A stretch of 64,000 nt of DNA from Pontibacter sp. HSC-36F09 (GTDB taxonomy: Bacteria > Bacteroidota > Bacteroidia > Cytophagales > Hymenobacteraceae), in assembly GCF_024171605.1 (NCBI RefSeq), contig NZ_JALKAA010000003.1, positions 62,001-126,000 on the forward strand, written 5' to 3'. This document shows, in pieces, positions 53,507 through 63,128 of the stretch (positions are counted from its first letter, which is position 1; each line of letters opens with the position of its first letter). A program made the position numbers and the translations under genes. The notes under the pieces were generated by a model. The model saw only the letters and a list, made by a program, of their open reading frames with translations. It was not told where the DNA came from and searched no databases.

Positions 53507-53896
53507 GAAATTTTACTTAAATTCTGAAGCGGATTATACCTGATGTGAGATAGAATCCGTGTTTAGACATTTAAGTTACAAATCGCCTTCCATAAAAGCA
53601 CGTGAAATGTTGCTAATTTACTATAGCTGGATATATAAACGGCCTCTTCTTCTAATAGGAGCTTAATTTGTTGTAGGCATTTATAACCGAACGAAGGTAT
53701 AGCAAAGCCAATCGGGCTGCACAAAGAATTCTAATCAAGCATAAGCTGCTGTTGTGCATCAGATGAGTATGGGATAGTAAATTAGTTTTTACTATCACGA
53801 GTACACATAATATACAACTATTGGAATAATAATTGCTTGTATAGAATATTAACAATACCTTGTATTTAACGTCCCACCTTTAACAAAACTTAAATC
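53507..53896. other. 390-base intergenic region
   Basis: Between divergent genes. AT-rich with one octamer (53695). No RNA, repeat or exact promoter seen. Confidence 0.4.
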
Positions 53897-54772
53897 ATGA
53901 CAAAACTTTACAGATCTTCCCTAATCCTGGCTGGCTTAACGTTCATGTTCTATAGCTGCAATTCCGACAAAGACGATACAGCTATACCTATCGCGGAAGA
54001 AGTAGATTATGTTGTAATAGATGCCAACACCACTGATGTACCTGTCAAACCTAGCAAATACGATGATGTGGATGGGATTTTCAGATACATAGAAAATCAT
54101 TTCTTTACATCTGGCCCACCTTCTCAATTTACGATTGATAAAGGGTACTTCATGGCCTCGTATCTAGGGAAGGATACAAATGGTCCCCATGTCCCGCTTC
54201 AAAGCAGCAAAATAAACGGGCAGCCCATGTGCACCGAGACCTATATTAATAGTATCTGTGACTCCTCCAAACCCTCTACATCCTGGAACTTATACGGGAA
54301 CCAGCACGAGGTGAGAAATTTAAAATGGGAGTACTTAAATAGTGATAAGAGTAAGGGGTACAGGGTACAGATGACTGATGTTCCAGAAGCTGCTAAATGG
54401 CACGCAGCGCCCAAGCGTATTTCATTTGATGAAGAAATTAACTTTCAATTCGAAAGAAATTCTGTAAAAGACAGCATTATAGTCGGTCTGTTAATTGTCC
54501 CTAAAGCAGGCATTGGTAAAGTCCTTCCATCGCCCACTATTAATCGGACTCGACAAATCGGCTATTTAGTTAAACCGGGCGAAACATCTTTCACTATAAC
54601 GAAAGAAAGGCTTGCAAACCTCTCACAATCAGCTTTTGGTATGCCCACAGCTGCTGACTCCATTTTTCTTAATTTAAGAACAACCCGCCACGTCGTCAAG
54701 GTTATTGATAACAGAGAAATATTAATTTCCTATATAGTAGATGAATTCAGACCCGTTACGGTAGACTGGTAA
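53897..54772 (+). CDS. lipoprotein of unknown function
   Basis: A 291-residue protein with a lipoprotein signal (LILAGLTFMFYSC, Cys at residue 21) followed by an acidic linker NSDKDDTA. The mature part is beta-rich with a conserved-looking core (RISFDEEINFQFERNSVKDSIIVGLLIVPKAG). No domain recognised. It is a single gene, convergent with a glycosyltransferase gene, and more AT-rich than its neighbours, which suggests a recent arrival. Confidence 0.7.
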   Translation: MTKLYRSSLILAGLTFMFYSCNSDKDDTAIPIAEEVDYVVIDANTTDVPVKPSKYDDVDGIFRYIENHFFTSGPPSQFTIDKGYFMASYLGKDTNGPHVPLQSSKINGQPMCTETYINSICDSSKPSTSWNLYGNQHEVRNLKWEYLNSDKSKGYRVQMTDVPEAAKWHAAPKRISFDEEINFQFERNSVKDSIIVGLLIVPKAGIGKVLPSPTINRTRQIGYLVKPGETSFTITKERLANLSQSAFGMPTAADSIFLNLRTTRHVVKVIDNREILISYIVDEFRPVTVDW

Positions 54773-54777
54773 GTTGA

Positions 54778-56124
54778 CTATACCTTAGCCTTCACCACCA
54801 ACCGTTTCACCACCTTGGCCAGCTTCGCCGTCAGTTCACGCCTTGAAAACTGGGCGTGGTTGAGGTAGGGCAGGTCAAGGTTCGGGTTGATGGACCAGGC
54901 TTTGCTCATCAGCATCATATGGTCGAGCATGAGCTCGTGAGCGGTATAGTGGAATAATCGGCCGGCGCCGCACTCGTCAATGATACGGTCGGTGTCGGAG
55001 TGCACGGGGCCAAGGCAGATGATCGGTTTGTTCGAAGCCAGGTACTCAAACAACTTGCCCGGCACGTTAGAATACACAGCGGGCACATCGGCTATGGCCA
55101 TGAGCAGCATCGTACTTTCCATCAGGTACTTGATGGCCTCGTTGTGTGGCACGTGCGCCACAAATTCTGTTATACCTTCCAGACCCGCCTTGCTGATGCG
55201 CTGCTTCACACCCTCCGATGCCTTTCCTACAAAGCGCAGTTTATACCGGATGTCGCTGTTCACTGATCGCAGTTGTGAAATTACTTTCAGAAACACATCG
55301 ATGTTATAATTCTCGGTGATCGTGCCTGTGTACGTAATCAGAAACTCGTCCTGCGGTGGGGTAGAAGGGTAGATGAAATCATCCTCGTCATACCCGTTCG
55401 GAATCACGTGAATCTTATCGGGATCAATCTTAGCTGGTTTGTTGAGGAAAAGGCGCTTGGTATCTTCACTTGTCACAATAACAGCATCGGCCCGCTCCAG
55501 CACCTGCAATTCGTAATTCCGGTCGATGCGTTTGGCAATCGGGGTGTGGTAAAGCTGGTCGTAATAATGTATGTTCGTCCAGGGGTCGCGGAGGTCGACG
55601 ATCCAGGGCATTTTATACCTTTCTTTCAACTTCAGGCCGATCAGTTGGGTGGAGTGCGGCGGACTGGTCGTCAGGATCGCCTGATATTGGCCACCCTTTA
55701 GCAATTCGTCAGCTTTTTTGAGGGCATGCTTGTTCCAGCCTACGCGGGCGTCCGGTATAAACAGGTTGCCGCGCACAAACTTGAATACTTTGTCCAGAAA
55801 GCCGGTCTTCGCTTCTTCGTTGGCAAAGCCGCTGTAGGGTATTTCTTTCTTGCCGGAGAGTTTCTTGTAATACTCAAAGGGCTCGGAAGTGGTGGTGCGG
55901 TATACGGCTGTACCCTCTGGCACTTCGCTCGCAAAGGTATGGTCGAGCACCGGATAAGAAGCCTGTTTCTCGTCAACGGTGAGCACGCTGGGCTGCACGC
56001 CAGCGTGTGGCAGGTATTTGCAGAACTTCAATCCACGCTGCACGCCCGGCCCGCCCGAAGGAGGCCAGTAGTAGGAGATGTATAGTAAATTGATCTGGTC
56101 TGTTTTTTCCAAAGCGATCGGCAA
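54778..56124 (-). CDS. family 4 glycosyltransferase
   Basis: A 448-residue GT-B transferase. NLLYISYYWPPSGGPGVQRGLKFCKYL near the N-terminus is the typical N-lobe start; YTGTITENYNIDVFLKVISQL near 268 and the C-lobe VPAVYSNVPGKLFEYLASNKPIICLG near 350-375 (GKxFEYxA, the E-x7-E type site) are conserved. The start is a TTG, at 56124 or 12 bases later; no ATG is available near the N-terminus. Donor unknown. Not adjacent to the Pse block but probably part of surface glycan assembly. A TATCTTTG box lies upstream (complement, 56139-56146). Confidence 0.88.
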   Translation of the reverse strand: MPIALEKTDQINLLYISYYWPPSGGPGVQRGLKFCKYLPHAGVQPSVLTVDEKQASYPVLDHTFASEVPEGTAVYRTTTSEPFEYYKKLSGKKEIPYSGFANEEAKTGFLDKVFKFVRGNLFIPDARVGWNKHALKKADELLKGGQYQAILTTSPPHSTQLIGLKLKERYKMPWIVDLRDPWTNIHYYDQLYHTPIAKRIDRNYELQVLERADAVIVTSEDTKRLFLNKPAKIDPDKIHVIPNGYDEDDFIYPSTPPQDEFLITYTGTITENYNIDVFLKVISQLRSVNSDIRYKLRFVGKASEGVKQRISKAGLEGITEFVAHVPHNEAIKYLMESTMLLMAIADVPAVYSNVPGKLFEYLASNKPIICLGPVHSDTDRIIDECGAGRLFHYTAHELMLDHMMLMSKAWSINPNLDLPYLNHAQFSRRELTAKLAKVVKRLVVKAKV

Positions 56125-56358
56125 AATAACTTCTTTCCCAAAGATAGCAAATGCATATTTAAAATTTGCGCACAGCTGCTCCTCTATTTCAGCCTCAGGT
56201 ATAGCGCAGGAAGTAAGCAGCGGGACTCCATAACCTACTCGATGACCTGGCTTATTGTTTCACACGTCTATTCTGCATTAATCATTTGTCATTCATCATT
56301 ACTATAGCAACTATTCCTGATATTCCTTAGTTTTGTAGGTAAATCCAGAATTAGAGAG

Positions 56359-57699
56359 ATGTTTGATAATTTAAGTAACAAACTAGACCGCGCCTTTAAA
56401 ACCCTCAAAGGCCAGGGAAGCATCACCGAGATCAACGTAGCCGCCACCATCAAAGAGGTACGCCGTGCCCTGGTAGACGCCGACGTAAACTATAAAGTAG
56501 CCAAAACGGTAACCGACAAGATTAAAGACGAGGCCATGGGCCGCGATGTACTGATCTCCGTGTCGCCGGGCCAGTTGATGGTGAAGATCGTCTACGAAGA
56601 ACTGACTGAGCTGATGGGTGGCAAGAAGCAGGACATCAACCTGAAAGGCGAGCCGGCCATCATCCTGATCGCGGGTCTGCAGGGTTCTGGTAAAACCACT
56701 TTTACGGGCAAACTGGCCAACTACCTCAAAAAGCAAGGCCGTGGCGTAATGGTAGCTGCCTGCGACGTGTACCGTCCGGCTGCGATCAACCAGCTGCAGG
56801 TGCTGGCCGAGCAGGTAGGCGTAGAGGCCTATACCGAACTGGAGAACAAAAACCCGGTTCAGATTGCCCTCAACGCCGTTGCGCACGCTAAAAAGACTAA
56901 CAAGAAGGTAGTCATCATTGACACCGCCGGTCGTTTGGCCGTGGACGAGGCGATGATGAAAGAAATAGCCGAAATCAAGGCGGCCGTTAAACCAACCGAA
57001 ACCCTGTTCGTGGTAGACTCCATGACCGGTCAGGATGCGGTGAACACAGCCAAAACCTTCAACGAGCGCATCAACTTCGATGGCGTGGTGCTGACCAAGC
57101 TCGACGGTGACTCACGCGGTGGTGCGGCTCTTTCGATTCGTGCGGTGGTTGAGAAGCCGATCAAGTTCATCTCGACTGGTGAGAAGATGGAAGCGCTTGA
57201 CCTGTTCTACCCGGATCGTATGGCCCAGCGTATCCTCGGCATGGGTGACGTGATCTCCCTAGTGGAGCGCGCGCAGCAGGCATTCGACGAGGACGAAGCG
57301 AAGCGCATCAACAAGAAAATCCGAAAAAACCAGTTCAACTTCGACGACTTCCTGACGCAGCTCGAGCAGATCAAGAAGATGGGTGATATCAAAGACCTGG
57401 TAGGTATGATACCTGGCGTTGGCAAAGCATTGAAGGATGTCGAGATTGACGAAGGTGCTTTCAAGCCGATCGAAGCGATCATCAAGTCGATGACCCCGCA
57501 GGAGCGCGAGAACCCGGATATGATCAGCGGCAGCCGCCGTGCCCGTATCGCGAAAGGCTCCGGTACCGACATCACCCAGGTGAACAACCTGATGAAGCAG
57601 TTCAACGACATGCGCAAGATGATGCGCTCCATGAACAAGATGGCCGGCACCAAAGGCGGTATGGCCAACCTTGCCAAAATGATGGGCGGACGTCGCTAA
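56359..57699 (+). CDS. ffh: signal recognition particle protein Ffh
   Basis: A 446-residue SRP54 homolog that brings ribosomes making membrane proteins to the membrane. N domain at the start (MFDNLSNKLDRAFKTLKGQGSI); G domain with GLQGSGKTTFTGKLA near residue 107, VIIDTAGRLAVDE near 185 and TKLDGDSRGGAALS near 246; Met-rich M domain from about 325, binding the SRP RNA, ending MKQFNDMRKMMRSMNKMAG. TAGTTTTG (56328-56335) is a perfect -7 box without a clear -33. The RNA partner is at 36031. Confidence 0.97.
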   Translation: MFDNLSNKLDRAFKTLKGQGSITEINVAATIKEVRRALVDADVNYKVAKTVTDKIKDEAMGRDVLISVSPGQLMVKIVYEELTELMGGKKQDINLKGEPAIILIAGLQGSGKTTFTGKLANYLKKQGRGVMVAACDVYRPAAINQLQVLAEQVGVEAYTELENKNPVQIALNAVAHAKKTNKKVVIIDTAGRLAVDEAMMKEIAEIKAAVKPTETLFVVDSMTGQDAVNTAKTFNERINFDGVVLTKLDGDSRGGAALSIRAVVEKPIKFISTGEKMEALDLFYPDRMAQRILGMGDVISLVERAQQAFDEDEAKRINKKIRKNQFNFDDFLTQLEQIKKMGDIKDLVGMIPGVGKALKDVEIDEGAFKPIEAIIKSMTPQERENPDMISGSRRARIAKGSGTDITQVNNLMKQFNDMRKMMRSMNKMAGTKGGMANLAKMMGGRR

Positions 57700-57718
57700 A
57701 CGATCTCAAGGTATAAGC

Positions 57719-57753
57719 AGAAAGGCTGAGCAGGTATACGCTCAGCCTTTTTC
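57719..57753 (+). terminator. ffh terminator with an AGGTATAC loop
   Basis: Perfect 11-bp stem AAAGGCTGAGC (57721-57731) / GCTCAGCCTTT (57740-57750), with the whole 8-base loop being AGGTATAC, one base from the overrepresented octamer, and a T-run. Confidence 0.85.
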
Positions 57754-57861
57754 ATTTATGGCAGTATGTGCTTTCAGCTATACCTCTACAGGTTCATCAC
57801 CAAAGCTGAATCCCGCGCAGTTCTATACCTGCATAATCTCCAGGCTATACCTGAAACAGAC

Positions 57862-58338
57862 TCAGTATACCTGCTTGTCTTCTTTCTTCGCCCATCTTTT
57901 AAAAGCTTCCTGTGCTTCCTCCCGCAGCAGTTGCTCCATCGGGATAGAGCGGTCGGGTGCGTCTTTGTCAATTTCATTGTATATGAACTGGTCGTCGAAG
58001 CCAGCCTTTGCGGCATCGTCTTTGGAGTTAGCGTAGTATACCCTGCGGGGACGGGCCCAGTAAATGGCACCCAGGCACATGGGGCAGGGTTCGCAACTCG
58101 TATAGAGCTCGCAGTCCGTCAGTTGGAAAGTGCCCAGTGCCTGACAGGCTTTGCGGATGGCGTCAACCTCGGCATGGGCAGTGGGGTCGTTGGTGGCCAG
58201 CACGTTGTTATACCCGCGGGCTATGATCTCGCCATCTCGCACGATCACCGCACCGAAAGGTCCGCCAAAACCAGCTTCCATTTTCTCAACGGATAGCCTG
58301 ATGGCCTCCCGCATAAAGTCTTTTTGTTCTTCTGTCAT
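57862..58338 (-). CDS. guaD: guanine deaminase (nucleoside-deaminase fold)
   Basis: A 158-residue cytidine-deaminase-fold enzyme from the ATG at 58338. Zinc ligands: His and catalytic Glu in TAHAEVDAIRKAC near residue 53, PCPMC near 83. LYTSCEPCPMCLGAIYWARPRRVYYANSKDDAAKAGFDDQFIYNEI is very close to Bacillus GuaD. It converts guanine to xanthine. In the 100 bases after its stop there are three CTATACCT copies (57778, 57823, 57845) in one orientation. A TadA role is unlikely because of the FDD-FIY segment. Confidence 0.9.
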   Translation of the reverse strand: MTEEQKDFMREAIRLSVEKMEAGFGGPFGAVIVRDGEIIARGYNNVLATNDPTAHAEVDAIRKACQALGTFQLTDCELYTSCEPCPMCLGAIYWARPRRVYYANSKDDAAKAGFDDQFIYNEIDKDAPDRSIPMEQLLREEAQEAFKRWAKKEDKQVY

Positions 58339-58748
58339 AGGATACGCTTCACGTTGCACCATACGTTATACCGGAAGTGATCGGTTAAGGATTCCATCAT
58401 GACAAGGGGCAAATTGTGAATGGGAAAATGTAGGAAATCTTAGCCAGAAGCTTATCCAAATCCTGACCAGGTAAGTATATATAATAGCAATAGCTTACAC
58501 TACACTTGTGCCTTTTAACGCATACTCGTAGTGCAAGCTATTCTAGCTGTTGCTGCGCCCTGAGAGGAGAGCAGCCGATAATTTACTTTTATGTACTATC
58601 CGGTAATATGATTAGATAGTTTATAATTGGATTCTAACAACCTTTCAGAATTAATTACGAACCAATTATAGTATTAGTTTTGAATACAGTAAATACGTAG
58701 GTATATTTTCTTGTTCAAACTTCGGAAAACGGAAATACTTGATAACAA
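58339..58748. other. 410-base intergenic region with an inverted repeat
   Basis: AT-rich, no gene seen. ATAGCTTACACTAC (58490-58503) and GTAGTGCAAGCTAT (58528-58541) form a 14-bp inverted repeat with one mismatch and a 24-base loop. It could be a regulatory site or the end of the leftward unit. No octamer. Confidence 0.5.
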
Positions 58749-58811
58749 ATGATTAATAGTTGTATGGCTTCAGATTTTCGATTGCGCTTGTCACGATTTT
58801 TTAAACTGGCA

Positions 58812-59405
58812 ATGCCGCGCTTCAGGGGTGGCGCTCTAGTACTCTTTTTTCTCCTGTTTGTGAGCGGGTGCACGGCCACGCGCGAGCACGAGATAGAGGG
58901 GGACGTAAACGAATTCCGGTCCTGGGTAAATGCTCAGACCAGCAAACTGGAAGAACGGACGGAAGAGGATTGGAAAAAAACGAAAGAAGACTTCAAGCAG
59001 CGAACTGAAGAGCTGGATCGTAAGCAAGAGGGTTTTTCAGAAAAGCTGCGAACTGACTATGAGCAGATCAAAGCAGATTTCAAGGCCCGGGAAAAAGAGC
59101 GGGACAGCCTGGCAAACCGTGAGGCTGAGATAACGAAATGGGAACGCGATCTGCTGGGGCAGTACGCTAACGGCACTGCATTAACTGCAGCTAATATTGA
59201 GCAGGCCTACCAGAACTTTATGAGCAACGTGCGGGCAAGAAACAAAAACTGGGAGCAACAGGACTGGGAGATGGCTGCTGCCGTGCTCGAAGAGTTGAAC
59301 CAGCGCAAAGAGGCCTTCGACGAACTGCCCGACGAGACCGAAGTCCGCATTAAAACCATCCAGATAGAGTTTGCCGCGCTGAAAGAAAGCGAAACGGCTA
59401 AGTAG
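58812..59405 (+). CDS. coiled-coil lipoprotein, unknown function
   Basis: About 197 residues from the ATG at 58812. The frame also has ATGs at 58749 and 58764; the later start makes a normal 20-residue lipoprotein signal (PRFRGGALVLFFLLFVSGC). The mature protein is almost wholly helical and charged, with Trp at several spaced positions (RSWVNAQ, EDWKKTKEDFKQ, TKWERDLL, KNWEQQDWEMA), and a coiled coil of about residues 30-115. It sits in the inner or outer membrane facing the periplasm. No family recognised. Confidence 0.7.
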   Translation: MPRFRGGALVLFFLLFVSGCTATREHEIEGDVNEFRSWVNAQTSKLEERTEEDWKKTKEDFKQRTEELDRKQEGFSEKLRTDYEQIKADFKAREKERDSLANREAEITKWERDLLGQYANGTALTAANIEQAYQNFMSNVRARNKNWEQQDWEMAAAVLEELNQRKEAFDELPDETEVRIKTIQIEFAALKESETAK

Positions 59406-59434
59406 TAAAATACTTTTTTAACCGCACACACCCT

Positions 59435-60328
59435 ATGTCCGACACGCAGACCTTAACACCCGAGCTATACCTTGTCAAAGCCTTTACAGAGCAACCAAAC
59501 GGAGGCAACACGGCCGGCGTGGTGCTTTTTGCAGACAGACTTCCACGTGAAAGGCGCCAGAAAATAGCCGCCATGCTGGGGCTTTCCGAAACAGCTTTTG
59601 TATCAGATTCAGAAGTAGGGGATGTGAAAGTGGAGTTTTACACACCTCTGAAGCAGATTCCGCACTGCGGGCATGCAACGGTAGCAGCCTTTAGCCTGCT
59701 GTGGCAAAAGGGACTGCTGCTAAACGGAAGCGCCGTGAAAGAATCCATAGAAGGCACCCGCCAGATCAGCTTCGAATCGGGTAAGGTATACCAGGCGCAA
59801 TTGCCACCGCAGTACACACCAATCGAAGCGGCTGGTATTAATCTGCAACTGATTGCTGCAGTGCTTGGGCTTCCGGAAGGTTTTAGCTTTCCTTCAGTAC
59901 CTGTCATTGCCAGCACGGGTGTTCCTTTTCTATTGGTGCCTGTGCCTGACGAGCGCACCCTGTACAATCTGCAACCTGACCAGGAGCTTATCCGCGCTGT
60001 ATCAGACAAAGCGGGTCTGGTAGGCTTCTACGCCTTCACGACAACTACAGCTTTGGCCGATGCAAGCGCCCGCATGTTTGCCCCGAGTTACGGCATACCC
60101 GAAGAGTCAGCCACCGGCATGGCTGCGGGTCCGCTTGCCTGTTACCTGCACGATCATCTTCAGCAAAGCAAAGCAAATTTTTTGATACACCAGGGCTACC
60201 TGATGCGCCATCCGTCCCCAAGCCAGATCGAGGTGATGCTGCAGTTGGACGGAGAAGGTCACATCATGGGCTTGCGCGCAGGAGGAAACGGATTGGTGAT
60301 CAGGAAAATGGAGTTAGGAGACTTTTAG
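59435..60328 (+). CDS. PhzF-family isomerase-like protein
   Basis: A 297-residue protein of the PhzF/diaminopimelate-epimerase fold. NGGNTAGVVLFADRLPRERRQKIAAMLGLSETAFV near residues 20-55 (family start with catalytic Glu in LSETAFV), PHCGHATVAA near 73-82 (HCGHAT), and EESATGMAAGPLACYL near 210-225 are clear. Members catalyse isomerisation or remain without known reaction; phenazine genes are absent here, so phenazine synthesis is not implied. Its start is 29 bases after the lipoprotein stop. Confidence 0.9.
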   Translation: MSDTQTLTPELYLVKAFTEQPNGGNTAGVVLFADRLPRERRQKIAAMLGLSETAFVSDSEVGDVKVEFYTPLKQIPHCGHATVAAFSLLWQKGLLLNGSAVKESIEGTRQISFESGKVYQAQLPPQYTPIEAAGINLQLIAAVLGLPEGFSFPSVPVIASTGVPFLLVPVPDERTLYNLQPDQELIRAVSDKAGLVGFYAFTTTTALADASARMFAPSYGIPEESATGMAAGPLACYLHDHLQQSKANFLIHQGYLMRHPSPSQIEVMLQLDGEGHIMGLRAGGNGLVIRKMELGDF

Positions 60329-60334
60329 GGCCCG

Positions 60335-60898
60335 CTACTGGAGCCACTGCCGACGCAGACGGGTTATCTGCCGTGCATGGTGACTGAAGTGATCCTGCAG
60401 GAAATCAAGTGTTTGGCAGATGTTGAGCATACCTGCGTAAGGGTGCCTGAAAACACACTTGTCCAGCTGTTGCTGGGGTAGCTCGGTCAGTGTATCTTCC
60501 AGTTGGTAACGGGCCGCGTCCCACTGTATGCGCAGCGAGTTTAAGCTGGCATAAGCGGGTACTTTCGCGACTGCAGCAGGTGCCTTAAACTTCATGCCCG
60601 AATGCAGCGCAACACGAAGCAACAGCGACCGGAGGCTGTGCGCCAGCGAGGCAGACTCCAGTTGTTCTTCCTGCACTTTGCGTTGTATGTAGCTGTTGGT
60701 TAGTTGCTCCACCTGAATCAGGTGCGCCACCGTTTGGTTGATGGACCACTTGCCAGCATAGGCGGGCCGGTTAAGAAGATCTTCATCTAACCCCTCCAAC
60801 TCCCCGATCAGCTGGTTACGCGACTCTTCCAGTTTCAGGTATCGGCTTTCAAGCAATGGATTCATCAATTGAAGGTGGCTATAGGTGGTTGTGCTCAT
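60335..60898 (-). CDS. DinB-family protein
   Basis: A 187-residue four-helix-bundle protein. WSINQTVAHLIQVEQLTNSYIQRK near residues 48-70 and LDFLQDHFSHHARQITRLRRQWLQ at the C-terminus are the DinB/DfsB metal-binding pattern (His ligands in VAHLIQ and HFSHHARQI). Members include thiol transferases with mycothiol or bacillithiol, and many unknowns. A second ATG 11 codons in is an alternative start. It is convergent with phzF. Confidence 0.85.
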   Translation of the reverse strand: MSTTTYSHLQLMNPLLESRYLKLEESRNQLIGELEGLDEDLLNRPAYAGKWSINQTVAHLIQVEQLTNSYIQRKVQEEQLESASLAHSLRSLLLRVALHSGMKFKAPAAVAKVPAYASLNSLRIQWDAARYQLEDTLTELPQQQLDKCVFRHPYAGMLNICQTLDFLQDHFSHHARQITRLRRQWLQ

Positions 60899-61104
60899 AG
60901 GTAAACGTAGGTTTAGGTCGATTATTGATTGCCAATCTACATAAATTTCTGATTAGTGCAACGGGTGGTGCTTATTTTTTATACCTAAATAGTTGATAAT
61001 AAGGTCGGTGATTTAATATGGAGTAAAATATATAATTGGATAAGTTCAAATTTAGTGCAACAAAGGAGGATAATTCTTTTCTTTGCAGAAAATATACAAA
61101 CAGA

Positions 61105-61824
61105 ATGGAGATGACTAATGACCCTGTAGGGGCTGCTATACAGGACTTTATGGCCGGTAACCGAAAGGCAAAGATTGTGGTGGAGAGCAACCTGACAGAG
61201 GATGATGAGATAGAAGTGGCCTACCTGTTCCGGACACCCGAAGAAATGCCGGAGTTGGAACTGCTGGCGCTGGAGCAGTGCCGGGGAAGTGTGTTGGACG
61301 TAGGCGCCGGCGCCGGCTGCCATAGCCTGGCCCTGCAGGAGCGCGGAGCGGATGTAACGGCCCTAGATCTTTCGGCCGGTGCAGTGCAGGCCATGCGGGA
61401 ACAAGGTATAAAACAGGTGCTGCAAGAGGATATCCTTAAACTGAGTGGTCAGCGCTTCGACACGCTGCTGCTGCTCATGAACGGCATAGGTATAGCCGGT
61501 GACCTGGAAGGGCTGGAGCGCTTTCTGGAGCATGCCAAAACGCTTCTTAACCCTGGAGGGCAGATCCTGCTCGAGTCCTCGGATATTCTATACATGTTCG
61601 AAGAAGAAGATGGCTCTGTTCTGCTTGACCTGAATGCAGGTTATTATGGAGAGGTCATCTATAACATGCGCTTCAAAACACACCAGACAGGCGAGTTCAA
61701 ATGGCTCTTCATTGATCCAGCTATACTGGAAGACTATGCTACAACGCATGGCTATAACTGTGAGCAGCTGTATGAAGGAGAATACGGCAACTACCTGGCC
61801 CGTCTGTCGCTGCCAAAAGCCTAA
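61105..61824 (+). CDS. class I SAM-dependent methyltransferase
   Basis: About 239 residues from the ATG at 61105 (a second ATG at 61111; the frame extends to a TTG at 61036). SVLDVGAGAGCHSLALQERGADVTALDLS near residues 65-93 holds motif I and the acidic ribose-binding residue; LMNGIGIAGDLEGLERFLEHAKTLLNPGGQILLESSD covers motifs II-III. The substrate is unknown. It lies 46 bases before the YihY gene in the same direction. Confidence 0.85.
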   Translation: MEMTNDPVGAAIQDFMAGNRKAKIVVESNLTEDDEIEVAYLFRTPEEMPELELLALEQCRGSVLDVGAGAGCHSLALQERGADVTALDLSAGAVQAMREQGIKQVLQEDILKLSGQRFDTLLLLMNGIGIAGDLEGLERFLEHAKTLLNPGGQILLESSDILYMFEEEDGSVLLDLNAGYYGEVIYNMRFKTHQTGEFKWLFIDPAILEDYATTHGYNCEQLYEGEYGNYLARLSLPKA

Positions 61825-61870
61825 GCCCGATTTATGCAGGAGGTTATACCTTTAGCAGCTGCTTTGCCGT

Positions 61871-62854
61871 ATGCCTGTAGGGTATAGCAAAAAGGCAAAC
61901 CTCATGCGGAAAAGGCTTACGACAACCTGGGAACTCACCAAACAGACCTTCAAAAAGTTTATCGATGACAACCCGCTCGACTATGCGGCCATCATCGGGT
62001 TCTACACCATTTTCTCCTTGCCGGCCGTGCTCATCATTACCATTCGCATCGCAGGCGCTGCTTTCGGGCAGGAGGCTGTGCGGGGTGAGGTGGTAAAGCA
62101 GGTCGGTGGTATTGTGGGGCGCAACAGTGCTGCCCAGGTGCAAAGCATCATCGAAAATGCCAGCCAATCGGAGGCCAGTACGATCGGTACAGTGATTGGG
62201 GTGCTCGTGATGGCGTTTAGTGCCACGACGGTGTTTGTGGCGCTGCAGGATTCGCTCAACGCCATCTGGAAGGTGAAAGCCAAGGTAGAAAAAGGCTTCA
62301 TGAAACTCGTAATCGGGCGCCTGCTGTCGCTGGCCCTGGTGGTAAGTTTTGGCTTTCTACTGCTCGTTTCGCTGTCAATAGACGTAGTGCTCGGACTTGT
62401 GTACGATTACCTGCGCCAGGAGCTCTCAGGTATAGCCGTATACCTGGTAACTATTGGCAACATGCTGGTATCCATCGCCATCGCTTCGGTTATTTTCGCT
62501 GCTATCTTCAAAGTGCTGCCCGATGCCCGCATTCGGTGGGCCAATGTATGGGTGGGGGCCGTTGTCACAGCCATTCTGTTCACCTTGGGCAAATTCGTAC
62601 TTAATATCTATTTCCAGCACGACCCGCTCGCCGATACCTACGGGGCTGCCGGTTCGCTGGTGCTCATACTGGTATGGGTGTACTATACCTCTATCATCTT
62701 TCTGCTGGGCGCCGAGTTCACACAGGTATACTCAGAGGCACACGACCGCGGCGTCAGGGCCTCTGACACAGCTGTAAAGGTAGAGAAGCAGGAAATAGAG
62801 CAGGACCAGGATACTGGCAAAGTGGAAGTGAAGCGTGATTCGGGTCTAAACTGA
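61871..62854 (+). CDS. YihY/BrkB-family membrane protein
   Basis: A 327-residue inner-membrane protein with about six helices. DNPLDYAAIIGFYTIFSLPAVLIITIRI near residues 37-65, VFVALQDSLNAIWKVKAK near 120-140, AAIFKVLPDARIRWANVWVGAVVTAILFTLGKFVLNIYF near 210-250 and YGAAGSLVLILVWVYYTSIIFLLGAEFTQVYSE near 257-290 (GxxxSxxxxxxWxYYxxxxxxxGAE) are the family signature. The C-terminus is polar. The old RNase BN label is not supported; function is unknown, possibly transport. Confidence 0.9.
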   Translation: MPVGYSKKANLMRKRLTTTWELTKQTFKKFIDDNPLDYAAIIGFYTIFSLPAVLIITIRIAGAAFGQEAVRGEVVKQVGGIVGRNSAAQVQSIIENASQSEASTIGTVIGVLVMAFSATTVFVALQDSLNAIWKVKAKVEKGFMKLVIGRLLSLALVVSFGFLLLVSLSIDVVLGLVYDYLRQELSGIAVYLVTIGNMLVSIAIASVIFAAIFKVLPDARIRWANVWVGAVVTAILFTLGKFVLNIYFQHDPLADTYGAAGSLVLILVWVYYTSIIFLLGAEFTQVYSEAHDRGVRASDTAVKVEKQEIEQDQDTGKVEVKRDSGLN

Positions 62855-63128
62855 GGAGCCATACCTTGTTCTAATACCTGCGACAATAAACCCTGTTGGT
62901 TATTAATCCAATCAAGAAAGTCTTATGTCAAATGTCATCATCACGCCAGCCAAAGGCAAGGTATAATCCGGCAACATACATATTGTTTTACTTGTTGAGC
63001 AGCCGAATTCTTAGGAGGAGGTATACAAATAAAATATATAGCGTATAAAATGTGTTGCATTGCCTGCAGATGTAGTCTATGCTATGTGTGAACAGAAACC
63101 GTGATTATTAACCTAAATCCTATACCTT

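Noticed and set aside
59435..60328. Phenazine biosynthesis locus because of a PhzF-family gene
   Set aside because: No other phz genes are present, and PhzF-like proteins are widespread outside phenazine producers.
7994..63127. Octamer CTATACCT explained as the Bacteroidota -7 promoter box (TAnnTTTG)
   Set aside because: Only a few copies continue as TACCTTTG; most lie inside genes and are not followed by TTTG.
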